NCBI RefSeq assembly: GCF_002078875.1
Contig: NC_034438.1
Location: forward strand, 19,995,700-20,059,699
From: Numida meleagris
Lineage: Eukaryota; Chordata; Aves; Galliformes; Numididae
Length of the DNA stretch: 64,000 nt
Direction: 5' to 3'
The position numbers and the translations under genes were made by a program. Below, piece by piece: positions 39,206 to 51,550 of the stretch. The notes beneath the pieces are model-generated. The model was not told the DNA's origin. It ran no database searches and worked only from the letters and a program-made list of their open reading frames with translations. Positions within the stretch are counted from its first letter, which is position 1. Every line of letters starts with the position of its first letter.

Positions 39206-39368
39206 TAGTTTAGAGCCCTGCCAATGAGTCCTGCTAGATTTTCCCCAAGGACCTCCTTCCTCCTTTGAGAGAGGTGAAACCCATCTGGTGCCTGCATGAC
39301 TGGTGCCATGTTGGCCAATTTGTTAGCATAAAAAACAAAGTTTTGGTGGTGGCACCAGCCACGAAGCC
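39206..39368 (-). pseudogene. CR1 ORF1 esterase, C-terminal remnant
   Basis: The minus-strand reading GWCHHQNFVFYANKL, then APDGFHLS, and ending LAGLIGRALN before a stop, matches the end of the SGNH-hydrolase (esterase) domain found in CR1 ORF1. The DGFHLS block (around 39270-39288) supplies the Asp-x-x-His pair of the SGNH catalytic triad. The N-terminal part with the catalytic Ser is missing. ORF1 protein is thought to bind RNA and assist retrotransposition. The exact upstream boundary near 39368 is judged by eye. Confidence 0.72.
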
Positions 39369-41157
39369 AGGTGTATATAGATACGATCTTTCCTTTTATA
39401 CCAGCAGAGTCAGATTTTCACCTAAAATTAAAAATAATGAGCCAATGGAATTCCTGTGGCTCTGCCCTGATGGAAAAGGCTATAGAAAAGATCAGTAGGT
39501 GACTGTTTGGCATTGTTTAGCTGGAAGACCTGGAGGTTTTCCAGCTTCATTTCCTGGGGCTGAACAGCCCTTTCAGGGCTACCAATCCTCCTGGGCTGGA
39601 TGCTGCAGAAGTAACCAAGTTCTGCCTCTTCTGTTCTGGTGGAGGGTGTTTTTTTGGACTGACAGTATTCATTCCTTTCCTGACCCCTGAGCTCTGCCAC
39701 AACTTGGGTCACTCCAGCAGCTCCTGCTATAGAGGGATATTTAGTTTCGCTGAATGATTCAAAGGGTAATGAGAGCAAGGAAAAAGTTGTTGTTATATGT
39801 GATGAAGTTGAATAAAATATGCTTGCAATTTGTGAGGAAATTGCACCTAACAACTCAGATCTAAGCTGCCATTTCTTATTTTCTGTGAAGGCCAAAGGTC
39901 ATTGCAGCTTGTGATAGTGGGTTGCAAAGTCAATGGCAGAGTCAGCGTCTTGCATGCTGAGTCTTCTCTTCTGAACATCAGCATGGACAGCACAGGCACA
40001 TTCCTTTGTAGAACCTCTGAAGCAAGTTATAAATGATGAAAGAAGTGAAAAATCTCTGCTTGGTTTCTGCCCATTGAAAATAGATAGTACCATGCTATTT
40101 GGTGTGATGTCTAGCTCCAATACGCCTAGAAACATCTAGGTAACCATTAAATTTAAGATTAAACAAGATAAAACTTTCCAAGTCAAATAGCTATTTTTTC
40201 TGAAATTGTTTTCTCTGAGATCCACCTGATACTTGGAGTGCATTATAAAACAAGAGAAAAATATATACTTTTTGTCCTGCTTGTACAGAGTATGGTATTT
40301 CCAGGCTCTATTTCAGTAAAACAATTCAAATTATTCCTACAACCCTGAACACATCTGACCCCTCTCAAAGGTCTTTCATTTCACTTTAATCTTCTGACAC
40401 ATTTGCAAGTGACACTCTGATCCTGATTTCAAACAAGCAGTCATCTTGGGAAAGGCAGTGTGACATCTTTTCCTTGATACTTTCCTCAGGAGAAAGTTTT
40501 TCTGGAAAAAAAAGGAAGGAATTCCATTACATAGTATGTCATTAGACATTTAAATGGACTTCTGAACAGAAAGAGTGGGCATGCCTGCTCTTCTCCTGCT
40601 GCTGAGTGATTACTCTTCTTGCATGACCTTTCTCTCAGTTTGAGACAACTTTGCAGTGAAAAACTGCAAGAAAGGTATCAGTTTCTCCAAAGAAAAATAA
40701 CATTTTTTTTTGTGACTGAGCTATTAACTTCACATTCAAGAGTTTTGTGGTTTAACTGATAATATCCGGAAGGTGTTTCCTCCCTGAGAGATAATCTTTG
40801 TAGTTGTTAGTGAGCACAGATTGAGGCTGTTTTGTCTGTAACAACTGTACCCTAGGGCTCACAAGTCTGTTTGCTCTGGATGACAGGAAGATGAGATATA
40901 TTTAATTACATTATGTTTTTAAACATTTTTAAAACAAAGAGAGACTGTATGCTTTTGTTGATGGTTGTTTTTTTATGCAGTTCCAATTACTGCTGAGTGC
41001 TCAGGTCACTCCAATCCAATTTTCCTTATGATTTTGTCACCTCAGTCCTTTCCTCTGTTTCTTACTGTTTCTCCCAAACTTTTCCTTCTGGAGGAAGCAA
41101 TAATTCACCACAAAAGAAAAAGCAAAAGATGATGTTGGATCTCCCACTATAAATAAC
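39369..41157. other. Unclassified non-coding stretch
   Basis: A 155-codon minus-strand frame (39428-39895) occupies part of this stretch directly upstream of the CR1 remnant, but I recognise no domain in it and cannot connect it to CR1 ORF1. The rest is AT-rich and featureless. Confidence 0.5.
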
Positions 41158-41725
41158 TGACAACGGTTTACAGGCAGGTTTGGCCTGGTTCCGTGACAAT
41201 TGGGGCTGGGGATCCACGGACCCACGCCCTGGGAAAGGGAAAAGGGAAAAAGGGTAGGGAGATGGGCCTGAGAACAAAACAGTGGCAACGATCTGAGGGG
41301 AAACAAACTAATTTACTAAATAAGATATCAGAATGCAAAATAACACACTATAATACAATATAATTACAATTTAATCTAATAAATCCAATAAAATGAGAGA
41401 GAGTGCCCAAAATTAAGGTAGGCCTTACTCTAGTACTGACGGTGAGATGGCTGGGGAGCGAGATGCTGCCGGGACAACAGATGGGCAGAGAAGAGGGAAT
41501 GTCTTGTGATCTGCAAACAATTTTATCTTTCCCTCTGACCGGAAAACAGTAACAGGGCAGCAAAGTCCTCTGGGGAATGTAGTTATTCTTCTCTTCTGAG
41601 AACCAGGTACCCAGAACTATCCATGATCCACGGAACTGGAGCATTAACTCTTTAACTCCCAGTGCACTACACTGTTATAATGTGGAATACCAATTACCAA
41701 AAATCATAAAATCATGACAATAACA
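41158..41725 (-). mobile_element. Solo LTR, avian ERVL type (second family), reverse
   Basis: On the minus strand the LTR begins TGTTATTGTCATGATTTTATG at 41725 and includes 'GGGAGTTAAAGAGTTAATGC', 'AGAAGAGAAGAATAACTAC', a T-rich centre with 'CTCTCTCTCATTTTATTGG', then 'CCCATCTCCCTACCC' and 'CCCAATTGTCACGG' before ending near 41158. I recognise the layout as an avian ERVL LTR, distinct from the 22.6-kb one. About 570 bp. No gag or pol adjoins it, so it is solo. The inner end is uncertain: about 30 bp more may belong to it. ATAAC before and TAAGC after do not form a clean 5-bp duplication. Confidence 0.75.
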
Positions 41726-44390
41726 TAAGCAGAAATGATTGCAGAGCTGAAGACCAAAGACATCCTTTCTTACAGAAAGACTCTCAGAAAAGTTTGAATG
41801 CCAGTGAAAAAAGAGTTATTACTAAAGATGAGATCAAGCTGACATCTGAAAGGTTCAGTAAGAGTTTATTAGCATTTTCTTTTATGCTGTTGGTTTTTTT
41901 TTGCCTGTTAGTAGGGGAGCCAGTAGGGGATTTACAACCAAACTAAATGATGCAAGGAAAATGCCAAAAATGTCCTTTTTTTTTTTTTTTAAGAAATACA
42001 TATTATTCCATACTGTAAATGCATTCTGGTCTTGTAAAAATGTGCTGAGAAATAGCTTAGCAAACAAGAAAGAAAATAGCAACTGAAATTTCTTTCCTAA
42101 ATCCTGACTTTAATGACTTCTGGTGGAAGGTAACCACAGAAATAGGTGTCTTGTTTGCAGCGACAGAAGATGTTGTTTGCATATGGGTGTGTATTCTAGA
42201 TATTTTACTTTTTCAGACACCAAATTGACTTTTCCATATCAGCACTTCACCCTCCATTCAAATTGAAGCTCCTTCTAGCCCTGCTTTGTTGGTACAGTAA
42301 TTACTGTAATGAACAGCTGTTTCTGAAAAAGGCTTCTCCTTCTTACTGTGATAAAAACCTGTATTAATTAATGATTAGCTATGTGTTAAGCATCTGATAA
42401 TATTTTTTTATATATATATTCTTCAATATTCTTGTGTTATCCTAATTCCTGGGTGCTATCTGTAAGAAGCAGAGGTGAAGTGGCACAGTTCTGTAAGTGC
42501 AAATGTGCATCTTTTGGAAGCTGATGCTCAGAAAATTGGCTCTTCTGAGAGACTAGCCCTGCCTCTCACTCACTGGTCAGCAGAGCATTTAAAGAGTTTA
42601 GAAGTCAGACGACTCGATGAAATGCAATATAACACTCCAAAGTTGTTAGTGCTGATGGACCTCAATCTGAACAGGATACATCGACATGAGAGGAAGAAGC
42701 ACAAGCAAAATAAACATCCTGGCACTGCAGCACAAAGCCACATACCTCTCTTGCTTAAAGGTGTGTTGAGTTTGCTTGTTGCCTTGTTGAGTTTGCTTAC
42801 CAAAAAATGTATACATTGAAATCTGTGTAAAGAATAGTATGGTAAACAGCTGTTTAAATGATTTGATAAGTGCCAAATGCTGAAAATCTGAAAGAAGAGT
42901 GGGCTTAAAGGAGAAGAGCAAACTTGCCCCAGGAGTGGCAGTACAACTGCTATCCTTCTGCTTTAGAAAATTGGGGTCAAGATAGCTGCAGAGAGACAAG
43001 TTGTTGGGTAACTTAGCATGTAAAATCAGAGGACTGATGGGAGTTTGCAAGGATCATATCATCCTCAGATACACATGCAATTCTACTCTAAATGATACAA
43101 AAACGTTGGTGAAAATGTTTGTAATTACTAAGTAATTAATTACCAAAATGCTCCTGGCAGATAGGAGGAATAACTCAGAAGGCCGTATAGTGAGGCAGGA
43201 TAGATCAAAGACACGTAATGAAAATAACTTCATCACACAAAAGATAAATTTATTCTCTCTAGTTTGGAGAAAAGAATAGACTCTCTGTAACATGACTGCA
43301 GTAACATGACTGCAGTGAATCTTCCCCTGTACCTTCTTCTCGTGAAATCCAGTGTGCACTTCCTGTACCCTGGTGTTTTTCTCAGGATTTCCTTGGGGCT
43401 TTGCTTTGGCAGCCCACCTTTCCTTCAACCTGAGCCTCCCTTTCTCCATTGCAAAATGTGGACTGCAGCCTCCCCAGGTCAGAAACTGCCCTTTGGCATT
43501 AGTGTGACAGAAGTTTGCATGTCACTGCTTTGTGCGGAGCTAAGGATGCGGTCCTGTCTTCTTGAAGAACTTCTGCTAAGGTACTGATTGTAGCATGCAT
43601 GTGTCAGATGATACAGCCTTAACGCAAGATTTGTAATTTAGTTTAGTGTGCACTGAGAGTAATGAAGATTTAAAGCATATTGCTTAAGAAAACCCATGCC
43701 TAAAAAAAAAAGCCTAATCAAATATGCCCATCACTTCCCTATGGAGTATTTTGCATTAAGCCAGAATTTCCATTCTAGGAGAACAGTATTATTGCAACAT
43801 AAATATACATAAATACAATTTCTTAAATTAGACATGCTATACAAATTACCACTGTCATTAGCATATTCAAAATAATCATACAGCAGGAAATTATCATCTG
43901 AATATACAAAAATTGTGATTAAATACATATATTTGCTTTCTAAACTCTGGAGGGGAGTTGAGCAACTGTCAAGCTGAGGCTAGTGAGCAAGGCATCTGTT
44001 ATGGTTTTCACTGCATATTTTCACTGTTTACTGTCTAGTAGTTAAACAAACATCAGAGGTGAAGTAGCATTTTTCAGATAATATGTGGAGCTGGACTGCT
44101 GCCTGTGTTAACCTGGGCTTGCAATAGCTATGGATAGCATAGACTTTCCACTACTTGAAGAAGTTTCTCACAACCAAAAGATTCAGTAATGCAGTCCAAG
44201 AGCTCCAGGATCCCCAGGCTGAATGCAGCTCTTGGGTCTTCTTTGCAAGTTTAGGAGAAAAAGGAAGTTGCCAAGTCACGTATTAGACAAAGAGAAGAAA
44301 GGCTATGCGAATTCATATGAAAAATAAATTTATTTCATGGCAAGAAAAACTGGGATAAATTGTGTGTTTATACCAAGGAGAGGAGGTGAG
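41726..44390. other. Unclassified non-coding stretch
   Basis: AT-rich DNA with a T15 run (41976-41990) and a 14-bp tandem duplication (43287-43314). Overlapping plus and minus frames of 93-134 codons between 42475 and 43587 have no recognisable family and are likely chance. Confidence 0.5.
43287..43314. repeat. 14-bp exact tandem duplication
   Basis: GTAACATGACTGCA occurs twice, head to tail. Confidence 0.9.
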
Positions 44391-44650
44391 GAATCATGGA
44401 ACCATAGAATTTCCTTCTAACGTGTATCCTAAATCTCATCTCTTTTAACTTAAAACTGTTCCCCTTGTCCTATCGCTTTCAGACCATGTAAAATGTCACA
44501 CTTCATCTTTTTAATAAGTTTCCTTTAAGTATAGAAAGGATGCAAAGAGGTCTCCCAGGAGCCTTCTCTCCTCCAAGCTAAACAAGCTCAACTCCCTCAA
44601 CCGTTCTTCATAGGAGAGGTACTCCAGCCCTCTAATTAGCTTGTCATATT
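44391..44650 (-). mobile_element. CR1 LINE fragment with internal deletion, reverse
   Basis: It starts with the reversed CR1 tail (AATCATGGAACCATAGAAT), then jumps straight to the 'CCTAAATCTCATCTCTTTTA' and 'CCCCTTGTCCTATCGCTTTC' part and on to 'GGAGAGGTACTCCAGCCCTC'. About 180 bp of the usual 3' region between tail and body is missing, so this copy suffered an internal deletion. Confidence 0.88.
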
Positions 44651-45574
44651 GAAATGAGGACAGCTGCTGTCATTGCCATGGCCAAACATGTCCTGAATAG
44701 CTACATTTACCACCTAGAAAAACTTTAGCATTGAGCTGTATCTAGGAATGAGGGGTTCCTGGAAGACTTGCTGCCAGCTGCAGTTTAGTACTTAAGCCCC
44801 ATTACCACCACCTGGTAGATATGCTTCATCTCTTGTGCTGGGAATACTTTGCATTGGAAATACTTTGTATTGGAAGTATCTGGACTTTGACTGCCTATGA
44901 GATTGTTATACCTCCCAGTGATGTGACAGGATAATCCTTTTTCTGTAGGCAGAGGAATTGAGTAGAGAAACAAATCTTTCACTGAGAACACATAGTCCAT
45001 TAAGATCAGTTTGAAAGACCGTGATGGAAATAACTGCAGAAGCAATTTCTGCTCTTAGGCACCTTCTGAAGAGATGGCTGAGCATCAGCATAAATCAGTG
45101 CCTCATGTTTCAACTTACAGCAAAATGCACAGGGAATTCCATGAATGTTTGCTGTATAATGCTGCCAAAACGATTTTGTCAATCTTTGATTTACATTAGC
45201 AACATTAATATTGGTTTATTTGCTAACAAAATTTGTTTCCAGCTGATTAATCTTGATAAAGTTGATTTCAAATTAAATACTGCATTTATACTAACAATTT
45301 TTTGTAACAATAAAGTTAAACAGAATAATTAGATCCTTACTTAAGTCAATATTTACTGGGATTTTAAAACATCACTGTTTAATTTTGTTGAAAAATTGAG
45401 AAACTGAATTTTTACTTTTTAGATTATTGATATTCTTTTCTTGTTGAATATTTTTCTGCTTATGTTCAGGAGCATATTAGAGATTGATTAAAATAACCTG
45501 AAACAATGTTTTAAAATAATTGTAATAACTACAGTAAAACTACAGTAAAACTGTCTTAAATATGATACATACTT
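44651..45574. other. Unclassified non-coding stretch
   Basis: AT-rich DNA between two CR1 fragments of opposite orientation. The 103-codon frame at 45021-45332 has no recognisable features. Confidence 0.5.
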
Positions 45575-45903
45575 CTGAAAGGAGGTTGTGGTGAGGTGGG
45601 GGGTCAAACTCTTCCCCCAGGTAACAGTGATAGGGTGAGTGGTAATGGCCCTAAGCTGTGCCAGGAGAGGTTCAGTTCAGTTTGGATATTGGGAAACGTT
45701 TCTTCTGAAGGAGTGGTCAAGTATTGGAACAAGCTGCCCAAGAAGGTGGTGAACTCACCGTCTGTGGAGGTGTTCAAGAAACATGGAAATGTGGCCCAGA
45801 GGGATATGGTTTAGTTGTCACGGTGGTGATGGGCTGATGGTCGGACTAGATGAACTTAGATGTCTTTTCCAGTCTTAATGATTCTGTGATTCTATGATTC
45901 TAG
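45575..45903 (+). mobile_element. CR1 LINE 3' end
   Basis: A 5'-truncated CR1 of about 330 bp. The last ORF2 residues can still be read (KYWNKLPKKVVNSPSVEVFKK, then the natural stop near 45814), followed by the 3' UTR and a tail of ATTCTGTG, ATTCTATG and ATTCTA. It has the same subfamily layout as the copies at 32.5 and 57.5 kb. Confidence 0.94.
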
Positions 45904-48900
45904 AGAAAAATATAAGTTTATTAAAATAAAAACTGTAGTTACTAAATGTTACTGACTGCAGTGGTCACCATGATCTTCAGATTTGCTTTTTAAATTATGA
46001 CATTTCTTTTTGTCTCACATTTTTAGCCAAAAGAAAAGGGGGGAATCAGCTTTCTAGCATTTTGATTTCAAATGAAATGCACCCCACTGTGGGAACGTGT
46101 GTATACATAAAGGGAAAAAGTTTTTGCCTTGAGAGTATGTGTTCGTATACTTATCATTGGGTACAGAAGTTGTAAATTGCAGACCATATCATCCAACCCA
46201 GTTTCCTTTCAGATGTTAGATCAAGTAAACCTTCTAGTAATATGCTTGAAATTCATTCCATCCTTTATCGCTTCTTTAGTAGGGTTACAGATTATTGCTG
46301 AAGCAAATTTCTCTAGTCATACATTTTGCTGTTGTGTTGTAAATCTCTGCCTCAGGCTTGCCCATTAAGCAGATGAAATTTTACTCCCTGTCTATGTATT
46401 TAAACCCTGGTCACATTGTGCCACTAACTGCCAGTGATAAGAGCTATCAAATGATTTCTGCTTTCTTTTTGTCAATTCTACAATAAATTTGGTGTCAGAT
46501 GTCATGGCTATGCATGGCAAAAGGCTTTACTGATATTTAATTAGCAAAGGCTTGAAATGCTTTTGATTAAAACAGAATTCTGTAGATATATTCTAAATGT
46601 GGATAACAGTAGCAAGCTCTGTCTTTGGTGCATTCAAAATCTTGGAAGACAGCATGAGATATAAGAAAAAGAAGAACAGAAAATAGGGTTTCTTGCTTTA
46701 CAATGTCTCTATGTCATGTTAGACACAAAGTCAGTACAGTACTCTCCTCGTCAGTAAAACATTAAACACTGTGGATACCATTTGCCATGGTGACACCATC
46801 CAGTTTTCTTTTCTGGCTTATGAATACTGCTCCTTCAAACACACATGACATCAAACAGGAGTCATACCTCTTTGGTTGCCTACACTTGTGGGAGATGAGC
46901 AAGAAACACATTTAGCCCCAGTTCATGTGCTAGTGTTTGATGGGACCTCTCCAGATATGGTAATGCTAAGGCTTTCTCTCTCTCAGACCTCCTCTTGAAG
47001 GTGAAACAGTTCTGCAACATCTGGAGGGCCACTGCCATGAGATCTGATCTACTTAGAGTAGGAAAATGATACTTAAGCAAGAGACGTCTTATGCAAAATT
47101 CCCCAGCCATTCTATGCGGTAGTTTCTCCCTTCCAACAAAAATGCACTATCTGTGTGAGCTCCTTGATCTCCTTGGGATTCATTCCTGTGACAGTGACAA
47201 TCTTTCCCACATCTCATGCTGCTGGCTGCTGTTCTATTCCCTACCATCACACAGAGACTTTGCTCCAGATTTGACTCAGGCAGACTCTGGTTCCAGCAAT
47301 GAGATACTTAGAAGAGATCCAAGCCTCTCTGATAAAGCTGTCTGGAAGAAGATCTTGTGCCTTCCCCACAGGCTGACCTGAAGTTCTGAGGGAGCCTATA
47401 AAACAATCTCAGCTCTTCCCTCATTCCCTCATATGACGAAGGCAGACAACAGTAGCAGGAGCCTTTGACAGAGAAAAAGAGAAGAGCCTGCATACCAAGT
47501 GGTGGAGTGTAACTGCTAGCCAGAAGATATCTACAATCAATCACGTGTGCTCACATGCGCAAAAGGATGTCACGCCTCGAGCACTTCAGTGATTTAACAA
47601 CACACCTCTAAAACTTTTTTTGCATCTGTAAGCTCTCATCAGGTCAAGCATTCAAAAATGTCTCATACCAAATTCTTAGTTACCGTTCAGGGATCTAATT
47701 TATTTTAAGACTTTAACAGTTAATACTGCATGTCCTGAGCAGTTCACCTTTATCTATGGAACTTTGTTGTGACTGATATGACTGCAGGATGATACTTAAA
47801 AATTCCTACCATAGTACTCAGCAGCCCTTCAGCGGCTGGCCTTGTACTGTTCTTTTTTTTGAACGGAGAACTAGTCTGAAAACAAGGCAAAGTGAATGTT
47901 CGATACACCAATGTCTTTATTGCTTACAATTTCACTTTCTGGTCGAATCTTTCCACATCAATTCCAGAGGTGGTTTTTTTTCCTTTTTTTTTCCCCTAAA
48001 TACTTATCAGAGCATAAATCTTGTAGGTTGTTCTAATCTATAAAATTAATTCCAATATAGGCAAGAGTTTTTCTGTGTTAGTTTTCAGCACAATATAATT
48101 TAAACTGGAACATTATTATTTTTAGTAAATCCTTTTTCTAGCTGATCTACCATTAACTTCAACATCATATTCATGAATCTTCTCTATAAACTTGAAATAA
48201 ATGTTTTATTCCCTACTCCTTTAGAGAGAGAAGGGAAGGTTTCAATGTAGAGGAGTTTCTTATATACAGAGGTAATGAAGATGATTCAGAAAAATCCACT
48301 GGGATTTCTTACAACAGAACACTGTGTGTGGATGTGGTTTATGGGAAACTATGCTCATGAAGACTATAATTATATATTCATATAAAATATACTTTATAAC
48401 TTTGATAGAATTACATTTCTCCTTGTAGTTAAAAAAAAAAAAAGTTATACTTTTTATTTGCAGAAATAAAGCACTTTCAACTTTTTCTGGACCTTGGAGT
48501 GATAGTATACATTACATCCTTTGTGCGTTTTCATATATAGATCACCAACCAGCAGGAACAAATTAAATAATTAGTGCAGCACTGTGTTGATTTAATTGTC
48601 TGACATTTGACTTAAGTTTTTATTGACATGCAGTGAAATAAAATACAGCTTCTTTTCAAAACTCATCACCAGACTCCTATCCTATTTCTCTTCCAGGAGG
48701 AACAGGTTAGAGCTAGCTCAGCAACATCTATTCATAACATACAAAAGATTTACTGACAACTTGATATTTCATAATGGAAATTTTAATATTGGAGTGTGCT
48801 GATTCATTTCTGTGCCTAGTTCTATGTTCCTCTTTACTGTGGATTGTCTGATGGCTGCTTTTCTTTTTTTAAAGAAAAGTGTTTGAAAATTTCAAGCACA

Positions 48901-49924
48901 TCTCTGTTGTCAGGTGTCAAACTGTGGGCTATTTGGTATCTCACACAGTCCTCTTAAGATTGCTTTTTGTGAGAAAATAAAGCATTGCAATTATTTTTAA
49001 ACATTGTCATTTCCCTGTTGTGATATCACCATTGATTACTAATGACATTTATATAATCTGTCATTTAAAGCTAATTATTTCAGAATATTGCCAATGTTGC
49101 AATTCTAAAATGTTCTTTTAATGTCACATAAACTAAAGGTGCATTGCTCAGTGTCGTGACAAAGGAGGAGAGGAAATCAATGGAGTGTGTTTCTGAAGTT
49201 GAGATTTTTTCTATATCAAGGAAAAACAGCAAAGTAGCGTTCATCTTACCTAGTTTTCTTTACCTACTGAATGTGTACACCTAACCTAGCTGTTTAGGCT
49301 TCTGTTATACGCAACTCTAAGGCACAGGCCACTCAACTTGGAGACAGACATCCAAGATAGGACAGAACTCTTGCTATTGCTATCACTACTGCTATTGCTG
49401 AGCAGTGCTAGCAGAACAAGACTCTCCAAAACCCCATAAAGGCAGTAAGCTGAGGTGAGGAAGACATATCACTAGACACACTGACAAAAAGTATTTCACA
49501 TACCACATGATGCCACACCCATCAATAACAGCAGAGTAAAAGACAAGCAGAAGGAGGGCTCTTCCCACAAAAACATCTGTCCTTCCAAACAATCACTATG
49601 AGTATTGAGGCCCTGCTAGTGGGAAGTAGTGAATAATTATTTTTTCTCCCTGTTTCCACACAAATTTGTTTTTCTTTTTCTTTTAATTAGATAATCCTTA
49701 TTGCAGCCCATAAGCCTTTCTTTTTTTTTTCCCTGCCATATTTTCTCCCCTACTTCTTCCTTTGAGGAGCAGGAGTAAGAAAGATGTTGCAGTGGAATTA
49801 ATTGACCATCAGGATAAAATCGTCATCGTACTTTCTGGCACCCTACACTGGGTTTCATGGATTGAGAAAACAATGATTTGACCAAAGTGCTTTAAAGGGA
49901 ACATACAGTTATCATTTTTGTTTA
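45904..49924. other. Unclassified non-coding stretch
   Basis: AT-rich DNA with an A13 run at 48431-48443. Between about 46860 and 47600 the base composition is less AT-biased, with 76-96 codon frames on both strands and a CCTATAAAACA motif at 47396-47406, but no gene or transposon family was recognised. Confidence 0.45.
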
Positions 49925-50649
49925 ACAGTTGCTGGTCATGTTGTTGACTGCTTTGCTCTTAATATTGTTCCATGTGATCCTGTTGTATGTGGTCTGTGCC
50001 AGGTTCTCCCTTTTGCTGTATATCAGATCTGAAAGCTTGCTTGTTAAAGGCGCTTTGTGTTTGTTTGTTTTCAGTTCACTGTGCTATAAACCACTGACCT
50101 TGAACTCGACCTGGTGTTTTGAGTTCTGCATTGCTATCATCTCTGTATTTCTGGAACCATTGCTTGGAGAATATTAACAAATACATTGTCTCCTTTTTGT
50201 CTTCTGGAAGTCAATTGGTGGAGGATGCAAAGAATCATGCTTCCTTCCCCTTTCCCTATGTTCTAATAATTATATCTTTTGAGTATATTGAATGTCTTTA
50301 GGTAACTAACATACTTCTATTGTTAGGTCTCCAGAATGTGTTCTGTTTTTTCCTACAGTTAAACAATTTATTAAGAATACTACTAATAATACTATTAAGA
50401 ATCTGTCCCAGGACAGTGAGGTGGTCAGTGGTGAGGTACGTGGGAGGACATGGTCAGGTACCTGTCATGGTTGTCTCCTCCAACAGTTTTGAACTTCACC
50501 TCTGAACATGTGCAGAATCCCAAAAATCTGAAAAAATATTTGAAAGAAACATGCCTTGACTCCAGCAATTCCGAAGAGTTATGGCTGGGTCCTGGCTTCT
50601 TTATTTCAAACAACGGTCAACAGTATTGAGCATCTTCAAGGTGCAGGAG
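49925..50649 (+). mobile_element. Possible ERVL leader region, degraded
   Basis: This stretch lies directly upstream of the ERVL gag remnant and has a Leu-rich, membrane-like 82-codon frame at 49929-50177. Its wording seems familiar to me as sequence that precedes gag in avian ERVL copies, but that is recollection and was not verified. No LTR or primer-binding site could be recognised at its left edge. It could instead be ordinary host DNA. Confidence 0.35.
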
Positions 50650-51550
50650 TAAGTCTATGAATCTGACAACCAGATAACAGACACAGAAGCTAAGATAGAG
50701 AGCTAACTGTCAATGGTATCAGTTTCCCCTATATTCAAGATGAAACAAAGCTCAATTAATAACAGAAGAAACTCCTCCTAACAGGTTCCTTGAGGGAGAA
50801 ATGGAAGAATCAGGCTGCTCCAGAGCAGGGCCATCATAAAAACATGAGGAAGAAGAGACAGAAATCCTAAGTGAGTCAGAAACTACTTGATTTCTATGCC
50901 TAAGTGGGTTGCAAGATGTGGAAAAGGATTTCAGGTGTCACCTAGGAGAGCACATTCTCACCTGACTGCTCTGATGTTGTGATACAAGGAATTAGAAGGC
51001 AAAGAAGCCAAGCAGTCAAAATCTCTCTCTAGGGAAAGACACACTGTCAAAGTGACTGGGAAGGAAACACAAATATCAGCCTCTGGAGGCAACTCTTGTC
51101 ATGAGTGAAGGAAAGTCATGCCCTCAAGAAAGATATTATATATCAACCAGGTGAGTGGAACACCATAGAAAAGGTCTCCAGCTCTGCTGGAGATGGTTAT
51201 AGTGATGTGGAAAATGATCAGGTACCCAAAGGTCTTGATGAAATCTGGTGCATATGGTCCAAGCTGTGGGAGCACATCTTTGTTGTACGCCAGTGTACCG
51301 GCAAAAATGAACGAGGGTGATGGAGAGAAACCAACAATGGATTCAATTGCTAACTTACTCTGGCAATACAAACAAAATATCTCTCTTCTCTTACAGGCCT
51401 GTATCTTGTCTGTGGAGAACAGTTCCAACAGGCCCAGTACCATGAAGAACATATATCTGCCTCCTCACTCATACAAACCAGTGTGTCAGCAATTAAGTGT
51501 CAGCATTTTTCTGCTCAAGAGAGTATCTTGTACACACAGTACATAGCACC
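50650..51550 (+). pseudogene. ERVL gag remnant, heavily frameshifted
   Basis: A plus-strand gag-like reading scattered over all three frames. Visible pieces: an acidic EEEETEILSESETT stretch near 50850, a PGEWNTIEK segment in the frame 51105-51320, and DGEKPT at 51319-51336 followed by a SLLLQACILSVE helix in the frame 51193-51546. The frame change near 51300 and multiple stops abolish function. Gag would be the structural capsid precursor. Assignment rests on order (gag, protease-like, RT, RNase H in line) and on my recognition of avian ERVL wording; a search is needed to confirm it. The minus-strand 117-codon frame at 51099-51452 is a shadow. Confidence 0.55.

Larger units (their letters stand above)
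37388..39368 (-). mobile_element. CR1 LINE internal segment: ORF1 end, endonuclease, RT start; reverse
   Basis: About 1.98 kb of CR1 on the minus strand, the most 5' CR1 sequence in the window. In transcription order: the end of the ORF1 esterase (39368 to about 39206), the inter-ORF region, the ORF2 endonuclease (38929-38282), the linker (38050-37733) and the first RT motifs (to 37388), including WQSGEVPGDWKRSNVTPIFKKG. The match stops abruptly in the RT. CR1 is normally truncated at the 5' end, so loss of the 3' part here implies a later deletion or rearrangement. Confidence 0.93.

Noticed and set aside
41153..41730. 5-bp target duplication for the 41-kb LTR
   Set aside because: ATAAC and TAAGC do not match.
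42475..43449. Overlapping 114-, 134- and 131-codon frames on both strands
   Set aside because: Frames on opposite strands overlap and none shows a domain; a chance cluster.
51099..51452. 117-codon minus-strand frame resembling a membrane protein
   Set aside because: It lies antisense to the ERVL gag remnant and the resemblance is only to hydrophobic composition.
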